Of a DNA stretch of 64,000 nucleotides, positions 1-7,326 are shown one piece after another; position 1 is the stretch's first letter; each line of letters begins with the position of its first letter. The stretch comes from DASRHK01 sp963776465 (GTDB taxonomy: Bacteria; Pseudomonadota; Gammaproteobacteria; Nevskiales; Nevskiaceae). The notes beneath the pieces are model-generated. The model did not search any database. It was not told the DNA's origin and saw nothing but the letters and a program-made list of their open reading frames with translations. Position numbers and translations under genes: made by a program. The stretch is from contig CAVZMV010000002.1 of assembly GCA_963776465.1 (NCBI GenBank), positions 248,001 to 312,000 on the forward strand, in the 5' to 3' direction.

Positions 1-30
1 GCAAGGAATGCGTGGTCCATAGCAAAAGAG

Positions 31-46
31 CGCACGTGCACGTGCG
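31..46. promoter_or_regulatory. 16-bp perfect palindrome upstream of the first gene
   Basis: The 16 bases CGCACGTGCACGTGCG read the same on both strands. The element ends 18 bases before the ATG of the AAA+ regulator gene and just before its GGAGA ribosome binding site (51-55). The symmetry and position suit an operator for a dimeric regulator, possibly autoregulation, but no family-specific motif was recognised and GC-rich DNA produces short palindromes by chance. Confidence 0.35.
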
Positions 47-64
47 TGGCGGAGATCTAAAGCG

Positions 65-919
65 ATGACCGAAGGGTTGCTGGGCGAATCCGCTGCCATG
101 CGCCAGCTGGTGGAGCAGATGCGCCGGGTCGCGCCCACCGACCTGACCGTGCTCATCATCGGCGAGCGCGGCACCGGAAAAGAGACCGTCGCGCGCGCCA
201 TCCATGCGCTCAGCCCCCGCGCGAGGCGGCCGTTCGTCGCCGTGGACTGCGCCGCCATGAAGCCCGACGCTCTGGAGAATTGGGATGGGCAGGACGGCAC
301 CTTGCTGCTCGACGACATCACGCAGATGCCGGCGGACGCGCAGGTGAAGCTCCTGCGGATGCTGGAGTGCCGCACTGACGTGCGGCTGCTGGCGGCGACC
401 GACGGCGGCGTCGACGCGGCGGTCCGGGACGGGCGCTTCCGCGCCGATCTTCTGTATCGCCTGGCCGTATTCCTGCTGCACGTGCCGCCGCTGCGCAGCC
501 GCGCCGGCGACGTCGAGCTGCTCGCCCAGCGGTTCCTGCAGGAGCTCAACCGTCGCCAGGGAACCGCCAAGACTTTCTCCCGCGCAGCCCTGCAGCAGCT
601 GGCAGCGCACGCCTGGCCGGGCAACGTGCGTGAGCTCAAGAGCACCGTCAGCCGCGCCTACCTCCAGGCCGATCAGGTGATCGACACGCCATTTGCGAGC
701 CTGCCTCGCCCGCACGCCCGGGCCCGGCGCCGCGACGGCGTGGTGGAGGTGGCCGTGGGCACACCGCTGGCCCACGCGCAGCGCGAGCTGATCGAAGCCA
801 CGCTCGACCATTTCGGCGGCGACAAGCGCCGCGCTGCGCGCTCGCTCGGGGTCAGCCTGAAGACGCTCTACAACCGCCTCGACGCTTACCGCGCCCGACC
901 CTCAGGAGACAGCGCATGA
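65..919 (+). CDS. AAA+ Fis-type transcriptional regulator without GAFTGA loop
   Basis: The 284-residue protein resembles the central and DNA-binding parts of NtrC-family activators but has no N-terminal receiver or sensor domain. Walker A is GERGTGKE (residues 33-40), Walker B is GTLLLDDI, an arginine-finger segment reads FRADLLYRL, WPGNVREL follows, and the C-terminus is a Fis-type helix-turn-helix (RRAARSLGVSLKTLYNRL). The segment that should carry the sigma-54-contacting GAFTGA loop is deleted: the text passes from VDCAAM almost directly to GTLLLDD. It may therefore regulate without sigma-54, as TyrR-like members do; that is inference. The ATG follows GGAGA by nine bases. It overlaps egtD by four bases (ATGA), so it is probably co-transcribed with the ergothioneine genes. 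Confidence 0.8.
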   Translation: MTEGLLGESAAMRQLVEQMRRVAPTDLTVLIIGERGTGKETVARAIHALSPRARRPFVAVDCAAMKPDALENWDGQDGTLLLDDITQMPADAQVKLLRMLECRTDVRLLAATDGGVDAAVRDGRFRADLLYRLAVFLLHVPPLRSRAGDVELLAQRFLQELNRRQGTAKTFSRAALQQLAAHAWPGNVRELKSTVSRAYLQADQVIDTPFASLPRPHARARRRDGVVEVAVGTPLAHAQRELIEATLDHFGGDKRRAARSLGVSLKTLYNRLDAYRARPSGDSA

Positions 920-1965
920 CCAGCCCCGCCGCGCGCCGACGCAGCCGTGCCCTCCCGCTGCAGGTCCGCGAGGCGCCGCGCGCGCGCATCGTCGTGCAGC
1001 ATCGCGCCGACGCGGAGGACGAGCGCCGCCGGATGCTCGCCGCGCTGCTGGAGCGCCCGGCACGGATCGATCCCAAGCACTTCTACGACCGGCAGGGCAG
1101 CGCGCTCTACGGCGCCATCACCCGGCTGCAGGAGTACTACCCGGCGCGCGTGGAAGCCGCGATCCTGCGCCGGCATCGCGCGGCGATCTGCGCCGAGCTG
1201 CCGCAGCGTCCGCAATGGATCGACCTCGGCTGCGGCGACGGCGACAAGGCCGTGGAGTGGCTGCGCGGATGCGCGGCGCAGCGCTACGTCGGCGTCGACA
1301 TCGCCGATGCCTGGCTGCGCACCACGCTCACAAACCTTGCGCGCACCTCGCCGATCGACGCGGTCGGCGTCGTCGCCGACCTGTCGACGCCGTGGTCGCT
1401 GCGGGAGCTGCTCGCCGAGCGCGCTGCGCCGCCGGTGTTCTTCTATCCCGGATCGTCGATCGGCAACTTCGGGCCGCCGCAAGCGCTGGCTCTGCTGAAG
1501 AACATCCGCGCGCATTGCGATGCCGGCGCGCTGCTGATCGGCGTGGACTTCGTCAAGGATCGCGAGCGGCTGCTGGCGGCGTACGACGACGCGCTGGGCG
1601 TCACCGCCGCCTTCAACCGCAACGTGCTGCGCGTGGTCAACCGCCATCTCGACGCGGATTTCCAGCCGCGCGAATTCGCGCACCAGGCGCGCTTCGACGC
1701 GGTGGAATCCCGCGTGGAGATGCACCTGATGTCCTGCGCTGCGCAGACCGTGCGCTTCGGCGCGCCGCAGCGCGCGACGCGGAACTTCGACCTCGGCGAG
1801 ACGATCATTACGGAGTACCTGGTACAGGTACTCCGCGCAAGGTTTTTCGGACATGCTGAGCAAGGCTGGCTTCCCGCGACAACGGCTGTGGACCGATTCG
1901 ATCGACCGTCGCGAGCCGCCGTCCTACGGCGTGTTCCTTGCCGCTCCATAAGGCAGATCCCATGA
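916..1965 (+). CDS. egtD: L-histidine N-alpha-methyltransferase EgtD, C-terminus frameshifted
   Basis: EgtD trimethylates histidine to hercynine with SAM, the first step of ergothioneine synthesis. Family features include the KHFYDRQGSALY segment, the SAM motif IDLGCGDGDK, FYPGSSIGNF and GETIITEY. After TEY (codon ending 1818) the open frame runs into an unrelated 48-residue tail. The expected ending is present one frame over: YRYSAQGFSDMLSKAGF and then RLWTDSIDRREPPSYGVFLAAP, stopping at 1949-1951. One extra base within 1819-1822 explains this. As read, the enzyme loses its normal last 45 residues or so, including the conserved WTD region, so it is probably inactive unless the base is a sequencing error. 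AGGAG at 903-907 is the ribosome binding site; egtB follows. Confidence 0.88.
   Translation: MTSPAARRRSRALPLQVREAPRARIVVQHRADAEDERRRMLAALLERPARIDPKHFYDRQGSALYGAITRLQEYYPARVEAAILRRHRAAICAELPQRPQWIDLGCGDGDKAVEWLRGCAAQRYVGVDIADAWLRTTLTNLARTSPIDAVGVVADLSTPWSLRELLAERAAPPVFFYPGSSIGNFGPPQALALLKNIRAHCDAGALLIGVDFVKDRERLLAAYDDALGVTAAFNRNVLRVVNRHLDADFQPREFAHQARFDAVESRVEMHLMSCAAQTVRFGAPQRATRNFDLGETIITEYLVQVLRARFFGHAEQGWLPATTAVDRFDRPSRAAVLRRVPCRSIRQIP
1811..1835. repeat. Perfect 11-bp inverted repeat at the egtD frameshift
   Basis: CGGAGTACCTG (1811-1821) and CAGGTACTCCG (1825-1835) are exact reverse complements around a 3-base loop GTA. The extra base that breaks the egtD frame lies inside this hairpin (1819-1822). 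Quasipalindromes are known hot spots where template switching turns an imperfect hairpin into a perfect one and causes frameshifts. Hairpins also cause sequencing and assembly errors, so either origin is possible. Confidence 0.85.
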
Positions 1966-3299
1966 GCACTGTGGTGCCGCTGCATTCGCCGCCCGTCGAC
2001 GAAGCCCTGGCGCCGCGCACGCGTCAGCTCGCGGCGCTCTACCAATCGGTGCGTGCGCGCACCGTCGCCCTGATCGGCGGACTGTCGGCGGAGGACTGCC
2101 AGCTGCAGTCGATGCCGGAGGCCAGCCCGGTGAAATGGCATCTGGGCCACACCACCTGGTTCTTCGAGACCTTCGTGCTGGAGCCGGCGCAGCGCGGCTA
2201 TCGCGCGGTCAACGCCAAGTACCGCGCGCTGTTCAACTCCTATTACCTCGGCGTCGGCGCGCGCCATCCGCGCGGCGACCGCGGCCTTTTGTCGCGGCCC
2301 TCGCTCGAGGAAGTGCTGACCTATCGGCGCAAGATCGACACGCGCATGCTCGACGGCCTCATGCAGGGCGAATGGTCCGACGAGACGCTGGACCGCGTGC
2401 AGGTCGGCCTTGAGCACGAGTGCCAGCACCAGGAGCTGATCCTCACCGACGTCAAGCATCACCTGTGGTGCAACCCGCTGCGGCCGGCCTACAAGCAGCT
2501 CAACGTCAACATGAATCTCGGCGAGCGTCCCAGCGCCATGGAGTTCGTGGTCTACGAGGGCGGCCTCACCGAGATCGGCCACGACGCCGCGAGCTTCGTG
2601 TTCGACAACGAGCGTCCGCGCCACCGCGTGTGGCTGGAGCCCTTCGAGATCGCTTCGCGGCCGGTGACCAACGGCGAGTATGCGCAGTTCATCGGCGACG
2701 GCGGCTATCGCAAGCCGCAGCTGTGGCTGTCCGACGGCTGGGACCTGCGCGAGCAGGAGAACTGGCGCGCGCCCCTGTACTGGCTGACCGAGGATTCCGG
2801 CGCGCCGCGCGCATTCACGCTGACCGGCGCGACCGACCTCGACATGGAAGCGCCGGTCTGTCACCTGAGCTACTACGAGGCCGATGCCTACGCGCGCTGG
2901 GCCGGCGCGCGCCTGCCCACCGAAGCCGAGTGGGAGCGCGTCGCGCAGGATTGCGGCGGCGTCGCCGAGGACGCCAACCTGCTCGAGCGCGGCCTGCTGC
3001 ATCCCAGCGCCGGCAAGGGCGAGGGACGCATCCGCCAGATGTACGGCGACGTCTGGGAATGGACGCTGTCGGCGTACCTGCCCTACCCCGGCTATCGCCC
3101 GCTGCCGGGCGCGCTCGGCGAGTACAACGGCAAGTTCATGATCAACCAGATGGTGCTGCGCGGCGGCTCGTGCGTCACCCCGCGCAGCCTGGCGCGCGCC
3201 ACCTATCGCAACTTCTTCGCACCGCAATCGCGCTGGCAGTTCAGCGGGATCCGGCTCGCGCGCTCGCTGCCGTCGCGCGCCAGTCCGGCCAATCCTTGA
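1962..3299 (+). CDS. egtB: Ergothioneine biosynthesis protein EgtB
   Basis: EgtB is the non-heme iron sulfoxide synthase that joins hercynine to a thiol (cysteine or gamma-glutamylcysteine) with oxygen. The 445-residue protein has an N-terminal DinB-like domain with iron ligands in WHLGHTTWFFE and HECQHQE (the HX3HXE pattern), then a C-terminal formylglycine-generating-enzyme (sulfatase-modifying) fold with LPTEAEWE, GDVWEW and VLRGGSC. The open frame extends back to a TTG at 1938, but the ATG at 1962 gives the normal N-terminus and lies just past the restored egtD stop. No egtA, egtC or egtE is in the window. Confidence 0.93.
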   Translation: MSTVVPLHSPPVDEALAPRTRQLAALYQSVRARTVALIGGLSAEDCQLQSMPEASPVKWHLGHTTWFFETFVLEPAQRGYRAVNAKYRALFNSYYLGVGARHPRGDRGLLSRPSLEEVLTYRRKIDTRMLDGLMQGEWSDETLDRVQVGLEHECQHQELILTDVKHHLWCNPLRPAYKQLNVNMNLGERPSAMEFVVYEGGLTEIGHDAASFVFDNERPRHRVWLEPFEIASRPVTNGEYAQFIGDGGYRKPQLWLSDGWDLREQENWRAPLYWLTEDSGAPRAFTLTGATDLDMEAPVCHLSYYEADAYARWAGARLPTEAEWERVAQDCGGVAEDANLLERGLLHPSAGKGEGRIRQMYGDVWEWTLSAYLPYPGYRPLPGALGEYNGKFMINQMVLRGGSCVTPRSLARATYRNFFAPQSRWQFSGIRLARSLPSRASPANP

Positions 3300-3313
3300 A
3301 GAGGAGTCATGCA

Positions 3314-4000
3314 ATGAGCATTTCCCGCAACGCGCTGCCCGTCGTCCTCGCCGCGATGGCGGCCCTCGCCTTCCCCGCGGCGTTCGCGCAGAGCATTCCC
3401 GATCCTTCCTCGCCCGCGTCCGACGCCGAGCGCGGTCCGACGCCGACCACGCACGAGCCCGACGCCACCCGCAACAAGCCGATCGACAAGGGCGCGATGG
3501 CCGGCGGCCTGTCGGACAAGGACGCGAACTTCATCAAGGACGTCGCCTCGATCGGGCTGATGGAAGTGGAAGCCGGCAAGCTCGCCAACGACCGCGGCGC
3601 AAGCCCCAAGGTGAAGGAGTTCGCCGACGCGATGGTCAAGGACCACAGCAAGAACAACGACGAGCTGCGGCTGGTCGCCGAGAACAAGGGCGTCACTCTG
3701 CCCGCGGCGCCGGAAGGCAAGCCCAAGACCGAGCTCGACGCGCTCAAGACCAAGCGCGGCGCGGACTTCGACCAGGCTTACGCCGACGCCAACGTCAAGG
3801 GCCACGAGGACGCGATCGCGCGCTTCGAGAAAGCCGCGAAGAGCAGCGATGCGCAGGTGCGCGCGTTCGCCGAGCGCACGCTGCCGACGCTGAAGCATCA
3901 CCTGGAGATGGCGCAGGCCATGCAGCTCGCGGTCAACGGCGGCAAGCCGTCGAAGAGCAAGAAAGAAAAGGTGCCGGTGACGGATACCAGCGGCGGCTAG
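3314..4000 (+). CDS. Exported DUF4142 domain protein
   Basis: The 228-residue protein has a signal peptide ending near AFPAAFA-QS, a Pro/Asp-rich linker, then a DUF4142 domain (roughly residues 65-205) recognisable from KDANFIKDVASIGLMEVEAGKLA, FADAMVKDHSKNNDEL and LPTLKHHLEMA. DUF4142 is a ferritin-like helical fold of unknown function found in the envelope of soil and stress-tolerant bacteria. The tail is Lys/Ser-rich. The ATG at 3314 follows GAGGAG at 3300-3305. It starts 14 bases after egtB and its stop overlaps the stop of the convergent addA-like gene. Confidence 0.85.
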   Translation: MSISRNALPVVLAAMAALAFPAAFAQSIPDPSSPASDAERGPTPTTHEPDATRNKPIDKGAMAGGLSDKDANFIKDVASIGLMEVEAGKLANDRGASPKVKEFADAMVKDHSKNNDELRLVAENKGVTLPAAPEGKPKTELDALKTKRGADFDQAYADANVKGHEDAIARFEKAAKSSDAQVRAFAERTLPTLKHHLEMAQAMQLAVNGGKPSKSKKEKVPVTDTSGG

Positions 4001-7000
4001 GGATACTCCCACCTCCGCCACGCCTGCATCAGCGGGAAATACAGGCCCAGCCGGATCGGCCGCTCCTCCATCTTCCGGAACAGGGCGGCGTAGTTCTCCA
4101 GCTGCTCGCGGTAGCGCTCCATCTCCCGATCCAGGAATTGCCCGGAGGCGCCGCCTTCGTGGACGCTGATCTTGTAATCGACGATCCAGCGCGCGCCGGA
4201 CGCGTCGACGAACGTGCGGTCGACCACCCATTGCCGCGGCACGCCGTCGACCGAGGTGGCGACGACGAGCTCGCAGCGCGCATCCTGGTGATCGCCGCGC
4301 AATACCCACTGGCCGCGCTCGTCGGCGAGCGCATTGCGCAGCGCCTCTAGCACGCGCGCGTGCGCCGAGGCGTGCTCGTCGCCGGCGAGCCCCTCGGCGG
4401 CGAGCGCGCGCGCAATCGCCGGCGCCACCTGGTCGATGCGCGATTGCGGCCAGTGCTCCGCGCCGGACTCGGCGATGTGCTGCAGCCAGCGATGCGCGAC
4501 GACGCCGACGGCGCGCGCTGCACCGCTGGCCCAGTCGAAGGCCGTGGTCGGCCCGGAGGATTCCCGCATCGGCGCGAGCGCGACGACCGGCGGACGCCAG
4601 CCGGGCGCGAAGCGCCGCAGCGGCGGCGGCGTCGGCGCGGCCATCTCGGGAAGCTCGTCGGCGGCGACAGACGCTCCCTCGCAAGCGCGCGCGAATTCAT
4701 GCGCAACGGCGCTCCAGAGCTTGTGCAGCAGGCTGCCCTGCGCCGGCGGCAGCGGCGCGCCGGCATCGGCGCGGCAGTCCCCGAACAGATGCAGGCTGCG
4801 GCGCGCGCGGGTGCAGGCGACGTAGAGGAGGCGGCCGTCCTCCCACGCATGCTTCTCTTTCTCCAGCGAGCGCACGAAACGGTAGGCGCGATCGTCCTCG
4901 GCGCCGGTGGCCGCGATCGGCGCCATCAGCAGGCCAGGGCCGTCCGTCGTCGCGATCGTGGTCCAAGCCAGCGGCGGCGGATCGTCGCGGCCGGTCGTGC
5001 GGTGCAGCGACGGCACCAGCACGTGGTCGAACTCCAGGCCCTTGGCCTTGTGGATCGTCATCACCTGCAGCAGGCCGCCGTCGGGGTCGGGCGCCGCCCG
5101 CAGATCCTTCAGCGCGCGGTCGAGCGCGGCCAGCGACGGCAAGTCGCCGCCCTGCCCCAGCTGATCGAGCACGCTGAAGTAGCGCGCGGCATCCGCCAGA
5201 TCGACGGCGCTCAGACAACAGGCCGGCCCGCCGAGCGCGAGCCAGGTCTCCTCGATCCAGGCGCGCAGACGCAGGCGGCCCTGCCGCAGGTGACCCGTCT
5301 GAAGGATCGCGAGCGTCGACGCGAGCCGCGCGCGCGCATCGGCAGAAAGCGCGGACGCACGGGCAGGATCGCGCAGCGACGGCGCTAGCGGCGTGCCGCG
5401 GGGAACACCGTGCGCGAGCGCGTGCAGGTCTTCGAGCGTCAGGCCGCACCAGGGCGCGCGCAGCACCGCGAGCCAGGCGACGCGGTCCGCCGGATGCAGC
5501 AGCGCGCGCGTCAGCGCGCGCAGGTCGTCGATCACCGGCCGTGACGCCAGGTCCTCGATATCGACCGCCTGGTAGCGCATCTGCGCCAGGCGCAGCGCCG
5601 GCGCCAGTTCGCGCAGGTGGCTGCGGCTGCGCACCAGCACGGCGATGCTCGCCTGTGGCTCGGCGTCCCGCAGCCGCGACAAGGTCTGCACGACCGACTG
5701 CGCCTCGCTGCGCGCATCGCCGCCGATGGATGCATGCACCTCGACCGCGGGTCCGGCCAATGCTTCACGCGTGGCGACGGCCGCGGCGTAGGCCACCGCG
5801 CCGCGCACGGCGTCCTCCTCCGGCGCGAGCACGCCCGGGAACGTCGCGTTGGACCAGTCGACGAGGCCTTCGGCGGAGCGGAAGTTGCAAGCGAGCTGCA
5901 GCGGCTCCAGGGCGATGCCGAACAGCCCGTGGCGGCGCGCGTCGATGAAATAGCCGACCTCGGCTTCGCGGAAGCGGTAGATGCTCTGCGCTGGATCGCC
6001 GACCACGAAGAGCGTGCGGCCGTCGCCCGGCTGCCAGCCCGCGGTCAGCGCGCGCAGCAGGTCCAGCTGCAGGCGCGAGGTGTCCTGGAACTCGTCGACG
6101 AGCAGATGCCGGATGCGGTAGTCGAGCCGCAGCGCCAGGTCAGTGGGCGATCCTTCGTCGCCGAGCGCGCGCACCGCGCGCAAGCCGATCTCCACGAAGT
6201 CCACCGCGCCGCCGCCCGCGAACAGCACGCCGAGCTCGCCGGCCGCGAGCTTCAGCGTGTCCAGCAGCGACAGCATCACCGCCCACTGCGCGTCGCTGAA
6301 GTGGATCGGCGGCAGCGCCCGGATGCGCGCGAGCAGCGCTCCGAGGCCGTCGATGCGCTGGAAGTCGCCGATCAGCGCCTTCGCGCGATCCTTGAATTGC
6401 CGGGCGACGCGCTTTTCCTGCGCGGTCTCGCCGGGCGGGAAGCCCAGCCGCACGTCGAAGCTCTTGCGCCAATCGCCGTCCTTGGTCAGCGCCAGCGCGA
6501 TGATCTCCTGCCAATGCGGCAAGTCTTCGGGGGCATAGGCATGCTGCGCCTCCATGCCGGCATTTCCCTGCCGACGATTGTCCGCGGCGTAGCGGGCAAG
6601 CGCGTGCCACTCCAGCGCCAGCGCGTGCGGCAGCAGAGCCTGCAAAGACTGCAGCGCCGAATCGGCGCAGTCGCGCAGCACCGCCTCCATCGCTTCGCGC
6701 CGCGCCTGCGGCGACGCCTGCAGCGCCAGCCGCAGCCACTGGTCGCGGCGCGGCAGCAGCTGCGCCAGGTCCTGCTCCAGCGCCTGCACGCGGTTGTCGT
6801 AGTGCGCGAGCACCGTCGCCACCGCGGCGCCGTGATCGGCGTCCTCGAGCAGTCCGAGCGTGGCGCGGGCCGCCTGGCGATACAGCTCCTGCGGATCGTC
6901 CTCGACCACGACGGCGCCGCCGAGCTCGGACAGCAGCGGGCTTTGCTGCGCGATGGCCGCCGCCAGCGCGTCGATGGTGGTGATGCGCAGGCGCTGCGCC

Positions 7001-7326
7001 GAGCGCTCGAGCTGCCAGCCGAGCAGGCGCGAGCGCTCCAGCGCGCGGCGCGCCAGCGTCCAGGTGTGGCGCGCGTGCGCGTCCTCCGGCGCGGGCAGGC
7101 GCGCCTCGCGTATTGCCGCGAACACGCGGGCGCGCATCTCCGCCGCGGCCTTGCGCGTGAACGTGATCGCCACGACTTCCTCCGGCTCGTCGGCGATCGC
7201 CAGCAGCGCCAGCGTGCGCTGCGTGAGGAGCTCGGTCTTGCCGGAGCCCGCAGGCGCCTGCACGTGGAAGCTCGCGGCGGTGTCGAGCGCGCGCTCGCGC
7301 TCGCGCGCATCGGCGATGGCGCTCAT
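3997..7326 (-). CDS. AddA/RecB-like UvrD-family helicase-nuclease
   Basis: The 1109-residue protein is a superfamily 1 helicase with a C-terminal RecB-type nuclease, expected to process double-strand breaks with the downstream AddB-like partner. Walker A is APAGSGKT (24-31). Other motifs are FTRKAAAEMRARV, the Walker B segment LLVDEFQDTSRLQLDLL, GDPAQSIYRFR, MTIHKAKGLEFDHV and LLYVACTRARRSLHLFG. Near the end WVVDRTFVD and WIVDYKIS supply the PD-(D/E)XK nuclease residues. Length and domain order match alpha/betaproteobacterial AddA-type proteins. Its start overlaps the stop of the AddB-like gene by four bases, so the two are translationally coupled. Confidence 0.9.
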   Translation of the reverse strand: MSAIADARERERALDTAASFHVQAPAGSGKTELLTQRTLALLAIADEPEEVVAITFTRKAAAEMRARVFAAIREARLPAPEDAHARHTWTLARRALERSRLLGWQLERSAQRLRITTIDALAAAIAQQSPLLSELGGAVVVEDDPQELYRQAARATLGLLEDADHGAAVATVLAHYDNRVQALEQDLAQLLPRRDQWLRLALQASPQARREAMEAVLRDCADSALQSLQALLPHALALEWHALARYAADNRRQGNAGMEAQHAYAPEDLPHWQEIIALALTKDGDWRKSFDVRLGFPPGETAQEKRVARQFKDRAKALIGDFQRIDGLGALLARIRALPPIHFSDAQWAVMLSLLDTLKLAAGELGVLFAGGGAVDFVEIGLRAVRALGDEGSPTDLALRLDYRIRHLLVDEFQDTSRLQLDLLRALTAGWQPGDGRTLFVVGDPAQSIYRFREAEVGYFIDARRHGLFGIALEPLQLACNFRSAEGLVDWSNATFPGVLAPEEDAVRGAVAYAAAVATREALAGPAVEVHASIGGDARSEAQSVVQTLSRLRDAEPQASIAVLVRSRSHLRELAPALRLAQMRYQAVDIEDLASRPVIDDLRALTRALLHPADRVAWLAVLRAPWCGLTLEDLHALAHGVPRGTPLAPSLRDPARASALSADARARLASTLAILQTGHLRQGRLRLRAWIEETWLALGGPACCLSAVDLADAARYFSVLDQLGQGGDLPSLAALDRALKDLRAAPDPDGGLLQVMTIHKAKGLEFDHVLVPSLHRTTGRDDPPPLAWTTIATTDGPGLLMAPIAATGAEDDRAYRFVRSLEKEKHAWEDGRLLYVACTRARRSLHLFGDCRADAGAPLPPAQGSLLHKLWSAVAHEFARACEGASVAADELPEMAAPTPPPLRRFAPGWRPPVVALAPMRESSGPTTAFDWASGAARAVGVVAHRWLQHIAESGAEHWPQSRIDQVAPAIARALAAEGLAGDEHASAHARVLEALRNALADERGQWVLRGDHQDARCELVVATSVDGVPRQWVVDRTFVDASGARWIVDYKISVHEGGASGQFLDREMERYREQLENYAALFRKMEERPIRLGLYFPLMQAWRRWEYP

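Noticed and set aside
1443..3314. 623-codon minus-strand frame opposite egtD-egtB
   Set aside because: egtB and egtD motifs occupy the plus strand; this frame shows no recognisable domain.
2420..4000. Long plus-strand frame starting inside egtB
   Set aside because: Only its last 228 codons, from the ATG at 3314, form a real protein; the first part is egtB read out of frame.
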